Positions 1 through 10,909 are shown, counted from the stretch's first letter. The stretch is 35,241 bases of DNA from Immundisolibacter sp. (GCF_028696615.1 NZ_JAQVGQ010000004.1:1-35241), one strand, 5' to 3'. Made by a program: numbers and translations. Notes: a model not told the origin generated them from the letters alone.

Positions 1-1152
1 CCCGGCCTGTGGCGCCTGGAGCTCGAAAACATCTTCTACGGCGAGGAGTGGCACCCGATCGTGCACCGCGCCGAGATCCCGAACCCCGGCGACTACAAGG
101 CCGCCTTCCTCGGCGAGATGCCGATCTTCGCCGTGCACGGCGACGACGGCAAGATTCGCGTGTTCCACAACGCCTGCGCCCACCGCGGCGCCACGCTGGT
201 GACCGACAGTGCCGGCAACAAGGCCGACTTCGAGTGCCCTTATCACCGCTGGCTGTTCAGCCGCGAAGGGGCGCTGGTCGGCTGTCCCAACAGCCAGGAC
301 TTCTCGCCCAGCTTCAGCAAGGAGAAGTTCGGTCTGAAGGAACTGCGCAGCGAGGCTTTCCACGAGCTGTATTTCGTCACCCTGAGTGACCGGACGCCGG
401 ACCTGCGCACCTACCTGACCGAAGCGGTGGCCGACCCGCTGTCGCGCGTGCTCGGCAGCGGCCACGGCCTGAAGCTGCTCGGCTACCAGAAGGTCTACTA
501 CGACTGCAACTGGAAGGCCTACGTCGACAACGACGGCTACCATGCGCCGCTGCTGCATCTGGCGTTCAAGCTGATGGGATGGCAGGGCGGCAAGGGCGAG
601 CAGATCGTAACCGAAAACGGCCATATCGCCTTCGACTCCGAGTTGACCATCCCGACCAGGATCGACGCGCTCGAGGACAGTTCCATCGTGCAGTTCAAGG
701 GCGATCCGGACAGCAAGGGCTCGATCGTGGTCAGCACCTTCCCGATCACCGTATTCACCAAGCACATGGACATGCTGAACGTCCGCTACGCCTTCCCGAA
801 GGGGCCGCGCGGCGTGGAGGTGCACTACACCTATTTCGCGCGCGACGACGACAGCCCCGAGCTGCTGGCGCACCGCACGCGCCAGTCGTCCAACCTGCTC
901 GGGCCGAGCGGGCTGATCAGCCTGGAGGATGCCGCCATCTTCACGCGCATCGACCTGGGCAACCGCTCGCCGGGCAATGCCATCTTCCAGAAGGGCGTGA
1001 CCGACGAGTACAAGCTCGAGTTCAACGTCAAGCAGAACGACGAGTCCGGCAACCTGCCGCGCTGGGAGCATTACCGCAAACGCATGGGCTTTCGGAGGGC
1101 CAAGGCAAGAACGGCATCGACAACAAGGTGCGCGAGGCCATCGAACGGCTGA
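1..1152 (+). CDS. Aromatic-ring-hydroxylating dioxygenase, alpha (Rieske) subunit; 5' end outside the window, 3' end possibly extended by a lost stop codon
   Basis: Open frame from base 1; Rieske motif CAHRGATL...CPYHRWLF; C-terminal WEHYRKRMGF typical of alpha subunits; stop TGA at 1150-1152. Confidence 0.9.
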   Translation, partial: PGLWRLELENIFYGEEWHPIVHRAEIPNPGDYKAAFLGEMPIFAVHGDDGKIRVFHNACAHRGATLVTDSAGNKADFECPYHRWLFSREGALVGCPNSQDFSPSFSKEKFGLKELRSEAFHELYFVTLSDRTPDLRTYLTEAVADPLSRVLGSGHGLKLLGYQKVYYDCNWKAYVDNDGYHAPLLHLAFKLMGWQGGKGEQIVTENGHIAFDSELTIPTRIDALEDSSIVQFKGDPDSKGSIVVSTFPITVFTKHMDMLNVRYAFPKGPRGVEVHYTYFARDDDSPELLAHRTRQSSNLLGPSGLISLEDAAIFTRIDLGNRSPGNAIFQKGVTDEYKLEFNVKQNDESGNLPRWEHYRKRMGFRRAKARTASTTRCARPSNG

Positions 1153-1592
1153 ACCTCGACTACATCCGGGCGCTGGACCGGCGCGACCTGCACGGCTGGC
1201 TGGCCACCTTCGACAAGCCGGCATCCTATGTGTGCATCGCCAAGGAGAACGAGGACCGCGGCCTGCCCATCGCCTATATGCTGGACGACTGCTACGAGCG
1301 CCTGCAGGATCGCGTGACCCAGGTGACCCAAATCCAGCCCGATGCCGTCGAGCACTACCAGCCGCGCCATTTCACGCAGCTGGTGGACATCGAACCCATG
1401 GGTGGCGTGATCTACCGCGTCGAGACGCATTTCACGGTCAATTACACCCCGGCCGACACCGGGCGCACCGCCGTGCTGGCCTGCGGCACCTACCTGGACG
1501 AGGTGGTGGTCAACGGTGAGGCGCGTTTTCGCAGCCGGCGCGCGATTCTCGACACCAATGTCGTGCCGCGCTACGTGGCTTATCCCATCTGA
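1107..1592 (+). CDS. Aromatic-ring-hydroxylating dioxygenase, beta subunit; start codon unclear (AAG at the expected ATG position 1107, in-frame GTG at 1128)
   Basis: Frame 3 translation NGIDNKVREAIERLNLDYIRALDRRDLHGWLATFDKPASYVCIAKENEDRGLPIAYMLDDCYERLQDRV..., a SnoaL/NTF2-like beta-subunit pattern; GGAGGG upstream at about 1095-1100. Confidence 0.8.
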   Translation, partial: KNGIDNKVREAIERLNLDYIRALDRRDLHGWLATFDKPASYVCIAKENEDRGLPIAYMLDDCYERLQDRVTQVTQIQPDAVEHYQPRHFTQLVDIEPMGGVIYRVETHFTVNYTPADTGRTAVLACGTYLDEVVVNGEARFRSRRAILDTNVVPRYVAYPI

Positions 1593-1632
1593 GAAGGCGC
1601 TCGGGCCGGCGGTGGGCGCCGCCGGCGCTTTG

Positions 1633-1950
1633 GGGAATGCTGAAAAAATTCCCTCCCGGGAATTTTTTCAGCTCGCCGCCGCGCGGTAGATGCCCGCGCG
1701 ACGCTACATGAATCGATGGCTTACGCCCTTGGTTCAAGCCGGGGCGTGCCGCCCCGGAGGGCGCTCAATAACAGGCCGTTGAAAAAGGGCTTTCCTGTCC
1801 TTTTTCAAATCGGCTCGTCGCGGCACCTGTCCGCGCCGGCCTCCGCTTATCAAGCACTTGACGTGCTTGATAAGCGCGTAAGCCATTCCTGGCTTGCCTT
1901 ATCAGGCCGTTGAAAAGGATTTTTCAACGGCCTGATAAATCACCGGTTCC
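1633..1950 (+). mobile_element. Five-hairpin MITE-like element, family B, copy B1, interrupted by element C; flanked by TTTG direct repeats (1629-1632 / 1951-1954)
   Basis: GCTGAAAAAATTCCC-N-GGGAATTTTTTCAGC first hairpin, CCGGGGCGTGCCGCCCCGG fourth hairpin; removing C plus one ATAA leaves 151 bp, against 152 bp for B2. Confidence 0.75.
1772..1934 (+). mobile_element. Five-hairpin MITE-like element, family C, inserted in B1; flanked by ATAA (1768-1771 / 1935-1938)
   Basis: 14-bp perfect terminal inverted repeat CAGGCCGTTGAAAA; internal hairpins CGCTTATCAAGCAC-TTGAC-GTGCTTGATAAGCG and AGCCA-TTCC-TGGCT; 4-bp direct repeat. Confidence 0.8.
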
Positions 1951-1993
1951 TTTGCGAAGCTCCACTGCGAAGCGCTGATCACTCATCCCCCTC

Positions 1994-2030
1994 AAAAGGC
2001 CGCGCCGGATACATTTCGGCGCGGCCTTTT
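1994..2030. terminator. Bidirectional hairpin terminator between convergent genes
   Basis: AAAAGGCCGCGCCG-N9-CGGCGCGGCCTTTT perfect inverted repeat with A/T tails. Confidence 0.75.
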
Positions 2031-2047
2031 GCGTCAGGGCGCGCGGA

Positions 2048-3238
2048 TCAGTCGTTCCAGTTGGGCAGGATCTCGGTCGCCCACAGCTCGAGATTGCGCA
2101 TCTGGATGTGGTGCGGAATCGGTCCCGGGTACTGCCACATCAGGAAGTATTCCGGGTTGTGCTTCTTGACCATGTTTTCGATCTGCCGGTTCACCTGATC
2201 CGGATTGCCGACGAACTCGAAGCCTTTCTCGCACAGGTAGTTGTAGTCGCACTCGGGGCCGATGCGGCCGGTCTCGCCCTTTTTGCGGAAGGCTTCGTTG
2301 AAGCCGATCGGCGCAAACCAGGCTGGCCACACGAAGCCGTTGCCCATGGCGGCGTACTTGTGTGCTTCGGCAGCGTCCTCGAGCACCAGCGTGTCACGGA
2401 AGATGCCGATGTTCTGGCCGAGCGCGTAGTTGCGCCCGGCCGCGGCGGCTTCTTCCTGATAGGCGCGGAACAGGTCGCTCAGCACGTCGTCGTCGGTAGC
2501 CAGCGCGAACGGCGCGATGCCCTCGCGGGCGCAGAAGCGGAACGTGTCCTCGCTGAACGAGAACGGCTGGAAGATCGGCGGGTGCGGCTTCTGGAAGGTT
2601 TTGGGCGCAATGCCGATCTCGGTGATGATGCCGTCGGCGTTCTGACCCTTGCCGAAGCGGTTCACCACCTCGTGGTCGAACTTCAGGCCCTCGGGCGGGA
2701 TGGTCCAGTGCTCGGACTTGTGGCTGAAGGTTTCGCTGGTCCAGGCCTTTTTGATGATCTCGTAGTGTTCCAGGAACAGGCGGCGGTTTTTCTGGTCCAC
2801 CTCGGACTTGTCCGACATGGTGCCGCCGACGCCGTAAATCTGCCCCAGCACATCCGCCCAGCGCTTCTGGTAGCCGCGGGCGATGCCGAAGAACGTGCGC
2901 CCCTGCAGCATCTGGTCCAGCATGGCAATGTCTTCGGCCAGGCGCAGTGGGTTGTGGAAGGGAATGACGTTGGCCATCTGGCCCATGCGGATGCGCCGCG
3001 TCTGCAGGCCGAAGTAGAGGTTGAGCAGGATCGGGTTGTTGGACTGCTCGATGCCTTCGATGTGGAAATGATGCTCGGTGAAGGCGGCACCCCAGAAGCC
3101 GGCGGTGTCGGCAAATTTGATCTGCTCGGACAGCTGCCAGAGCATGTTCTGGTAGTTCTGCGTGTTCTGGCCGGCCATGCCCTTGCGGGTCTGACTGACG
3201 GTGCCGACCGAGGGCAGGTAAAACAAAATGAACTTCAC
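2048..3238 (-). CDS. LLM class flavin-dependent (luciferase-like) monooxygenase
   Basis: 396 aa; MKFILFYLPSVGTV..., AAFTEHHFH, NPLRLAEDIAMLDQMLQGRTFFGIARGY, LLM-family motifs. Confidence 0.9.
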   Translation of the reverse strand: MKFILFYLPSVGTVSQTRKGMAGQNTQNYQNMLWQLSEQIKFADTAGFWGAAFTEHHFHIEGIEQSNNPILLNLYFGLQTRRIRMGQMANVIPFHNPLRLAEDIAMLDQMLQGRTFFGIARGYQKRWADVLGQIYGVGGTMSDKSEVDQKNRRLFLEHYEIIKKAWTSETFSHKSEHWTIPPEGLKFDHEVVNRFGKGQNADGIITEIGIAPKTFQKPHPPIFQPFSFSEDTFRFCAREGIAPFALATDDDVLSDLFRAYQEEAAAAGRNYALGQNIGIFRDTLVLEDAAEAHKYAAMGNGFVWPAWFAPIGFNEAFRKKGETGRIGPECDYNYLCEKGFEFVGNPDQVNRQIENMVKKHNPEYFLMWQYPGPIPHHIQMRNLELWATEILPNWND

Positions 3239-3297
3239 GGTTCCGTCCTCTTGAATTCAATGCCAATGAAAACCGCGCCGCGCTCCCTGCGGCTCAG

Positions 3298-3446
3298 AGT
3301 TTGTGAAGAAATGCGCGTCCCGCGCATTTCTTGCGCCGCCCGTCCGGTACACGCCCGCACGGGCTCCCGCGAATCGAGCCCTCAAGGGCTCGATTCGCGT
3401 CTGGCCATCCCTGGCCGGCCTCGGAGCTTGAAAAATTCACAAGCTC
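3298..3446 (+). mobile_element. Five-hairpin element, family A, copy A1 (149 bp), flanked by TCAG (3294-3297 / 3447-3450)
   Basis: Consecutive hairpins AAGAAATGCGCG..., CCGTCCGGTACACGCCCGCACGG, GCGAATCGAGCCCTCAAGGGCTCGATTCGC, GGCCATCCCTGGCC, GAGCTTG...CAAGCTC; same length and order as A2-A4. Confidence 0.8.
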
Positions 3447-4280
3447 TCAGTCGTAGATTCCGCCCACGCGCAGCTTGGGCTCGTCCCGCAGCGGGGTGTC
3501 TCCCTCGTGGCACAGCTTGTGGTCGTGGCCCGGCATGACGCAGGCGTTGTGGGCGCGCGCCAGCATCTTGAGTTTGTGCAGCGAGTGTTTCCAGCGCAGC
3601 AGGTCGTTCGAGATGATCGAGCCGGCTTCGTGGTCGTAGCTGTCTTTCATGTAGCAGGCGTCGGAGGTCAGGATGACCGTGCCGGCGTGCTCCAGGTGCA
3701 CCATCAGCGCCATGGTGCCGGCGGTGTGGCCGGGGGCGCTGATGGCATGCACGTCTTTCAGAATCTCGGTGTCGCCGCCGAGCATGGTGAAGCGCAGGAC
3801 CGGCACGTCGTAATCGCAGCGCAGGAAGAAGTGCTCGTCGCGGGGCATGTTGGCGGCGGCGGCGTACTCGTCCTGGTGCACCAGAATCTTGGTGGACGGG
3901 CAGGTGTTCCAGAGTTTGGCGTTGCCGGCATGATCCACGTGCAGGTGACTCAAAAACACGTAGTCGATGTCCTCCGGCCCGAGCTTGTGGCGCTTCAGGG
4001 TGTTCTCGAGCAGCTGCTCTTCCGTGTAGTCGTCGTAGGGCGCCAGTTCTTTGTATTCCGGCAGCCACTGGTCTTCCCAGTGGCGGTGGATGGCGGCGTC
4101 GAACAGGATGCGCCCGTCCGGGTGGTCGATCAGGAAGGTGAACGACGGCACTTCGCACCAGACCTTGTTTTTCTGGTGGTTGGTTTTGGTCAGCATGAGC
4201 TGCGGGTGCCCGGTGACCAGCAGTTCCAGGTCGGCGTGCATGTTGCCGTGGTGCAGGGGGCGAATGGTGATGCCGCGCAT
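3447..4280 (-). CDS. MBL-fold hydrolase, N-acyl homoserine lactonase family
   Basis: 277 aa; SHLHVDHAGN motif, SAPGHTAGTMAL, LTSDACYMKDSYD. Confidence 0.85.
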   Translation of the reverse strand: MRGITIRPLHHGNMHADLELLVTGHPQLMLTKTNHQKNKVWCEVPSFTFLIDHPDGRILFDAAIHRHWEDQWLPEYKELAPYDDYTEEQLLENTLKRHKLGPEDIDYVFLSHLHVDHAGNAKLWNTCPSTKILVHQDEYAAAANMPRDEHFFLRCDYDVPVLRFTMLGGDTEILKDVHAISAPGHTAGTMALMVHLEHAGTVILTSDACYMKDSYDHEAGSIISNDLLRWKHSLHKLKMLARAHNACVMPGHDHKLCHEGDTPLRDEPKLRVGGIYD

Positions 4281-4308
4281 GGTTTCTCCTCGCTGTGGAA
4301 CGATGCCG

Positions 4309-5910
<1,602 letters not shown>

Positions 5911-5982
5911 CGGTCGCCCTAATCAAACGTCCGTGTGGTTGGGCCGCACACGGCGTGGGTGATGGTTTTGCGCACGCCCTGG

Positions 5983-7041
5983 TCAGTCCGCCGCGGCGCC
6001 GCTGGCGGTGGTCAGCGGCCATAGCGCGTCGGCGCCGGCCGCGGCCAGGCGGCGGCCGAGGCGCTGCGCCCACAGCGCCTCGTTGCCGGCCTCGTCGCGC
6101 CACGACCACAACCGGCGTGTGGCGTGGTGCAGCGGGTACTCCTGCGTGAAGCCCATGGCGCCGTGCACCTGGTGGGCGATGCGGCAGGCGATGCCGGCCG
6201 CCTTGCCGGCGCGAATCTTGGCTGCGGCGATTTCATCCCGCGCGGCGCCGTGCTCGGCCACCGCCGCGGCGTGATCGACCGCCGACATCGCCGCCACCAC
6301 TTCCGCCGCCAGGATGGCGAGCTGTTGCTGGATGGCCTGGAATGCCGCCAGCGGCCGGCCGAACTGCCTGCGCTCGCGCGTGTAGTCGAGTGACTGCTGC
6401 AGCGCCCGTTCGAGCGCGCCGGTCATCAGCGCGGCGCGCAGCAGGGCGGCGCGGGCGGCGAAGGCGTCGGGCGTCACATCGGTCGCGTGCAGGCGATCGG
6501 CGGCCAGCGTCAGGTCGAGATGCAGGTCGTCACGCGCCTCACCGGCCAGGTTGTCGCCCGCTTCGAGGGCGTACTCGGCGGGCGTCAGCACGGCTAGGTG
6601 GCCGTCCAGCAGCAGCACCAGCGCCGTGGCGTGGCGCGCCGCGCCGACGCGCGGCAGCGTGCCCTGCAGGCGCAGCCCGTCGCCGGCCGGCGTGATGGAA
6701 AGAAGGCTGCCGGCGCTTGCCGCTGCCAGCACGCCGGTGCCCGGGGGCAGCCCGGCGCTGGCCAGCAGCCAGGCCGCCAGCATGGCGCTTTCCGCCAGCG
6801 GCACCGGCGCGCAGTGCCGGCCGGCCAGGCGCAGCAGCGCGCACTGGTCCGGCAGCGCAAGACCGATGCCGCCGAGCGCCTCCGGCACGGCCACCAGCGG
6901 GTAGCCGAGTTCGTCCAGTACCTGCCACAGGGCGGGGTCGAAGCCGCCGGCGTCGGCCGCCTGGACGCGCTCGGCGGTGCAATGGTCGGTGAGCACGCGA
7001 TCGAGCGTATCCAGCAGCATCTGACGGGTATCGTCGCTCAT
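5983..7041 (-). CDS. Acyl-CoA dehydrogenase family protein (smaller, alpha-like partner)
   Basis: MSDDTRQMLLDTLDRVL...; RERRQFGRPLAAFQAIQQQLA; QVHGAMGFTQEYPLHHATRRLWSW. Confidence 0.88.
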   Translation of the reverse strand: MSDDTRQMLLDTLDRVLTDHCTAERVQAADAGGFDPALWQVLDELGYPLVAVPEALGGIGLALPDQCALLRLAGRHCAPVPLAESAMLAAWLLASAGLPPGTGVLAAASAGSLLSITPAGDGLRLQGTLPRVGAARHATALVLLLDGHLAVLTPAEYALEAGDNLAGEARDDLHLDLTLAADRLHATDVTPDAFAARAALLRAALMTGALERALQQSLDYTRERRQFGRPLAAFQAIQQQLAILAAEVVAAMSAVDHAAAVAEHGAARDEIAAAKIRAGKAAGIACRIAHQVHGAMGFTQEYPLHHATRRLWSWRDEAGNEALWAQRLGRRLAAAGADALWPLTTASGAAAD

Positions 7042-7048
7042 GGCGCAC

Positions 7049-8236
7049 TCACCGAAGGCCAAGCGCGCGGGCCACCACGCCGCGCAGGATTTCGTTGGTG
7101 CCGCCGCGCAGCGTGAAGCCCGGCGAGTGCAGGATGGCCTGCGCCAGCAGTTGATCCAGGCGCCGCCGGGCGTGCAGCGAGGGGGCGGTTTCCACCAGCA
7201 GGCGCACGCGCTCGAATACCTCGCTCTCGAAACGCGTGCCGAGATCCTTGACCAGCGCGGCGGCCACGTCCGGCGCCTCGCCGCGCTGCAATGCGGCCGC
7301 CACCGACAGCGACATGCGCCGCAGCGACCACAGCTCGGCCGCCAGTTCGCCGATGGCCTGCGCGGTGTGCGGGTCCGGATCGGTGCCCGCCACGCGCAGG
7401 AATTCCTGCAACACCGGAAAGGTGGACATGAACCGTTCCGGGCCGGAGCGCTCGAAGGCCAGCTCCGAGGTCACCTGCTGCCAGCCCTGGCCGATCTGTC
7501 CCAGCACGCGGCTGTCGGGCACGAACACGCGCTCCATCACCACCTCGTTGAAGTGATGGGCGCCGGTCAGGATCGGCACCGGGCGGATGCTGATGCCCGG
7601 CGACTTCAGGTCGACGATGAACTGCGACAGGCCCGCGTGGCGGTCCTCGCCGAGCGGCTCGGTGCGGCACAGCACGAAAAACCAGTCCGCACGGTGGGCG
7701 TTGGACGTCCACAGCTTGGTACCCGTCACTTCCCAGCCGCCGTCCACCCGCTCGCCACGTGTGCGCACCGAGGCCAGATCGGAGCCGCTGCCGGGCTCGC
7801 TCATGCCGATGGCGAAGAACACCTCGGCGGCGGCCAATTTGGGCAGGAAGTAGCGCTTTTGCTCCTCGGTGCCGTAGCGCAGCAGCGATGGCCCGGTCTG
7901 GCGGTCACCCACCCAGTGCGCCGCCACCGGCGCGCCGGCGGCCAGCAGTTCCTCGTTGACCACGTAGCGCTCGAGCGCCGTGCGGCCGTGGCCGCCGTAC
8001 TCGCGCGGCAGGGTCATGCCGAGCCAGCCGCGCGCGGCCAGGCGGCGGCTGAAGTCGGGATCGAAACCACCGAGCCAGTTGTCGCAGGCCGGCGTGAAGC
8101 GTCCGGCCGCCAGCTCGTCGGCGATGAAGGCGCGCACCTCGGCACGCAGCGCCTCACACGCCGGCGGCAGCGTTGCCGGTTCGAGCCGGATGCCTGGTAT
8201 CGACAAGACGATCTCCTGCGCCGCCCGGGTGGGCAT
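7049..8236 (-). CDS. Acyl-CoA dehydrogenase family protein
   Basis: FFAIGMSEPGSGSDLASVRTRGERVDGGWEVTGTKLWTSNAHRADWFFVLCRTEP; start chosen at MPTRAAQE, the ORF extends to 8284. Confidence 0.88.
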   Translation of the reverse strand: MPTRAAQEIVLSIPGIRLEPATLPPACEALRAEVRAFIADELAAGRFTPACDNWLGGFDPDFSRRLAARGWLGMTLPREYGGHGRTALERYVVNEELLAAGAPVAAHWVGDRQTGPSLLRYGTEEQKRYFLPKLAAAEVFFAIGMSEPGSGSDLASVRTRGERVDGGWEVTGTKLWTSNAHRADWFFVLCRTEPLGEDRHAGLSQFIVDLKSPGISIRPVPILTGAHHFNEVVMERVFVPDSRVLGQIGQGWQQVTSELAFERSGPERFMSTFPVLQEFLRVAGTDPDPHTAQAIGELAAELWSLRRMSLSVAAALQRGEAPDVAAALVKDLGTRFESEVFERVRLLVETAPSLHARRRLDQLLAQAILHSPGFTLRGGTNEILRGVVARALGLR

Positions 8237-8293
8237 GGGTCTGACCGAACGAATGGTAAAGCAAGCTGCCCCCTTGCGGTGCACGCGGCGCCG

Positions 8294-8542
8294 TCAACCG
8301 TGGCGCAGTTTCAGGTACAGGATGGTGCCGGCCAGTGCCAGCGTGACGGCATTGGCCAGGATCAGCGGCAGGTCGCGCGTGAGCAGGCCGTACACCAGCC
8401 ACAGCAGCACGCCCGCCACGAAAATCACATACATGCGCAGCGAAATGCCGCGCGTGTCGCGCGTGGCCAGCGTGTGCAGCACCTGCGGCAGGAAGGCGAC
8501 CGTGGTCAGCAGGGCAGCCAACAGGCCGACGGCGGTGATCAT
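8294..8542 (-). CDS. SemiSWEET-type (PQ-loop) small sugar transporter
   Basis: 82 aa, three predicted TM segments, TTVAFLPQVLHTLATRDTRGISLRMY. Confidence 0.85.
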   Translation of the reverse strand: MITAVGLLAALLTTVAFLPQVLHTLATRDTRGISLRMYVIFVAGVLLWLVYGLLTRDLPLILANAVTLALAGTILYLKLRHG

Positions 8543-8631
8543 CGGGCAGCCCGCGCGCGGTGTGGTTTGTTGGTTATCATCGCCGGCTCTTGTCTTCTGC
8601 TCTGGAAGGCATTCCCCACGGAGGAGTCAGC

Positions 8632-9543
8632 ATGGCGAAGGTAACGGAATTCGGTTACTTGGGCATTGGCGTCAAGGATGGCGACGCCTGGCGCGAATTC
8701 GCGAGCCAGGTGGTTGGCATGGAAGTGCTGGACGAGGGCGACGGCGATCGCTTCTACCTGCGCATGGATAACTGGCACCACCGCATCATCGTCAACCTGA
8801 ACGGCAGCGACGACATGGACTTCATCGGCTGGCGCGTGGCGGGTCCCGATGAGTTCGACGAGATGAAGCGCCAGCTCGACGCCGCCGGCGTGGACTGGAA
8901 GCAGGCCGACGGCGAGGAGCGCAAGGAGCGCATGGTGCTCGACCTGCTCAAATTCACCGACCCGGGTGGCAACCCGACCGAGATTTTCCACGGACCGCGG
9001 GTGGAGACTTTCCTGCCGTTCCACCCCGGCCGGCGCATGTACGGTCGCTTCCTGACCGGCGCCGGCGGTGTCGGTCACTGCATCCTGCGCCAGAACGACG
9101 TGCAGAAGGCGTATCGCTTCTACACCGACGTGTTCGGCATGCGCGGCTCGGTGGAATACAACCTGCCGATCCCGGGCACCGACATGATCGCCTCGCCGGT
9201 GTTCATGCACTGCAACGAGCGCGACCACTCGGTGGCGTTCCTGGGCGCGCCGATGGAAAAGCGCATCAACCACCTGATGATCGAAGTGGATACGATGGAC
9301 GATGTCGGCTACACCTACGACATCGTGCGCAAACGCAAGATTCCGGTCGCCATCCAGCCCGGCAAGCACAGCAACGACCAGATGTGGTCCTTCTACATGG
9401 GCAACCCGTCCGGCTGGCTGTGGGAGTACGGCTGGGGCGCGCGCAAGGCGACTTACCAGTCCGAGTACTACGTGGCCGACATGTGGGGTCACGGCGTCGA
9501 GGCCACCGGCTTTGGCATGGACCTCGAGATGCAGGCCGGCTAG
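8632..9543 (+). CDS. Type I extradiol (VOC-family) ring-cleavage dioxygenase, BphC/HsaC-like
   Basis: MAKVTEFGYLGIGVKDGDAWREFASQVVGMEV..., GGVGHCILRQNDVQKAYRFYTDVFGMRGS, GNPSGWLWEYGWGAR; GGAGG upstream of ATG. Confidence 0.88.
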   Translation: MAKVTEFGYLGIGVKDGDAWREFASQVVGMEVLDEGDGDRFYLRMDNWHHRIIVNLNGSDDMDFIGWRVAGPDEFDEMKRQLDAAGVDWKQADGEERKERMVLDLLKFTDPGGNPTEIFHGPRVETFLPFHPGRRMYGRFLTGAGGVGHCILRQNDVQKAYRFYTDVFGMRGSVEYNLPIPGTDMIASPVFMHCNERDHSVAFLGAPMEKRINHLMIEVDTMDDVGYTYDIVRKRKIPVAIQPGKHSNDQMWSFYMGNPSGWLWEYGWGARKATYQSEYYVADMWGHGVEATGFGMDLEMQAG

Positions 9544-9582
9544 GCGGTCCGTTCCCGGTGATGTCATCACCGGCCGCTACCG

Positions 9583-9613
9583 TGCAAACGCCCCGCTCGT
9601 TCGGGGCGTTTGC
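9583..9613 (+). terminator. Hairpin terminator after the extradiol dioxygenase
   Basis: GCAAACGCCCCG-CTCGTT-CGGGGCGTTTGC inverted repeat just after the stop at 9543. Confidence 0.55.
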
Positions 9614-9627
9614 TTATGGGAGACGAC

Positions 9628-9984
9628 ATGGGGCTGGGCAGGATCGCGCGCGCGGCGGGTTATTCCTTCAATGGTCTGCGGGCGGCCTTCGCCGGCGAGG
9701 AGGCGTTTCGTCAGGAACTGCTGATCGTGGCGATACTGAGCCCTCTGGGGTGGTGGCTCGGCCGGTCGGCGGTCGAGCGGGCGCTGCTGATCGCCAGCCT
9801 GCTGTTACTGTTGATCGTGGAGCTGCTCAATTCGGCGATCGAGGCGGCCATCGACCGCATCGGTCCGGAGCGGCACGAACTGTCCGGCCGCGCCAAGGAC
9901 ATGGGCTCGGCGGCGGTGTTCGTGGCCCTGGTGTTGACCGGTGTGGTGTGGCTGTCGATCGCCGCTGCGCGCTTTGTAGGCTGA
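9628..9984 (+). CDS. dgkA: Diacylglycerol kinase (prokaryotic, DgkA family)
   Basis: GRIARAAGYSFNGLRAAFAGEEAFRQELLI, LLIVELLNSAIEAAIDRIGPERHELSGRAKDMGSAAV; ATG at 9628 preceded by GGGAGA. Confidence 0.9.
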   Translation: MGLGRIARAAGYSFNGLRAAFAGEEAFRQELLIVAILSPLGWWLGRSAVERALLIASLLLLLIVELLNSAIEAAIDRIGPERHELSGRAKDMGSAAVFVALVLTGVVWLSIAAARFVG

Positions 9985-10015
9985 CGCCCGGGCCGTTTGC
10001 GTAGGAGGTGTTCTG

Positions 10016-10909
10016 ATGCAACTGGGATACGTGGGGCTCGGCAGCATGGGGCTGCCGATGGCGCTCAATTTGCTGAAAGCCGGTTTCGCGCTGCAGGTGG
10101 TCAGCCGCAGCCGCGGTCCGATCGAGCAGGCGCTGGCTGCCGGGGCGCGCGAGGCGGCCGGCTATGCGGCGCTCGCCGCGGCCTGTGATGTGGTGTCGAC
10201 CTGTCTGCCGATGCCGGCCGACGTCGAGCGCGTGTATCTGGAACCGGACGGTCTGGTGGCACACGCGCGGCCTGGCACGGTGCTGATCGACCACAGCACC
10301 GTGGGGCCGGACACCTGCCGCAAGATCGACGCCGCCGCCCGCGCGCGCGGCGTGCATTTTCTGGATGCGCCGGTGTCGGGTGGCCCGGCCGGCGCGCAGG
10401 CCGGCACGCTCGGCATCATGGTCGGCGGCGAGCGGGCGGTGTTCGAGCGCGTGCGGCCGGTGCTGGACGCCATGGGCAAGACCGTGGTGCACCTGGGGCC
10501 GAGCGGCAGCGGCGCGGTCGCCAAGTTGATCAACAACCTGCTGGTGGGCGTGCACCAGCGGGCGCTGATCGAGATGCTGCTGGTTGGCCACAAGGCCGGC
10601 ATCGACCTCGACGGCCTGTATCAGGTGCTGATGGGCAGCAGCGGGCGCAGCGCGGTTTTGGAAATGATGTACCCGCGCCTGAAGGCGCGTGACTTCGCGC
10701 CTCGTTTTCGCACCGAGCTGCTGCACAAGGACTTGCGCCTGGCGCTCGAGATGGCGGCCGAATACGGCGTGCGCAGCGTCACCGGCGAGGCGGCGCTCGC
10801 CGCGACCGCGGCGGCCATGGCCGCCGGTCTTGGGCGCGAGGACACGCTGGCCATGCTACTGCCGCTGGAGCAGGAGGCGCACACGCGCCTGTTCGGCGAG
10901 GGTGCCTGA
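10016..10909 (+). CDS. NAD(P)-dependent oxidoreductase, 3-hydroxyisobutyrate dehydrogenase family
   Basis: MQLGYVGLGSMGLPMALNLLKAGF, FLDAPVSGGPAGAQAGTLGIMVGG, GSGAVAKLINNLL. Confidence 0.88.
   Translation: MQLGYVGLGSMGLPMALNLLKAGFALQVVSRSRGPIEQALAAGAREAAGYAALAAACDVVSTCLPMPADVERVYLEPDGLVAHARPGTVLIDHSTVGPDTCRKIDAAARARGVHFLDAPVSGGPAGAQAGTLGIMVGGERAVFERVRPVLDAMGKTVVHLGPSGSGAVAKLINNLLVGVHQRALIEMLLVGHKAGIDLDGLYQVLMGSSGRSAVLEMMYPRLKARDFAPRFRTELLHKDLRLALEMAAEYGVRSVTGEAALAATAAAMAAGLGREDTLAMLLPLEQEAHTRLFGEGA

Noticed and set aside
3293-3450. Multi-hairpin region as a tRNA/structured ncRNA gene or integron attC site
   Set aside because: No tRNA consensus (no T-loop GTTCRA or CCA), no attC core (GTTRRRY) and no integrase; dispersed copies with 4-bp flanks fit mobile elements better, although an RNA role is not excluded.
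9610-9627. TTG start of the DgkA ORF
   Set aside because: Lies in the upstream terminator hairpin; ATG 9628 has a better ribosome binding site.
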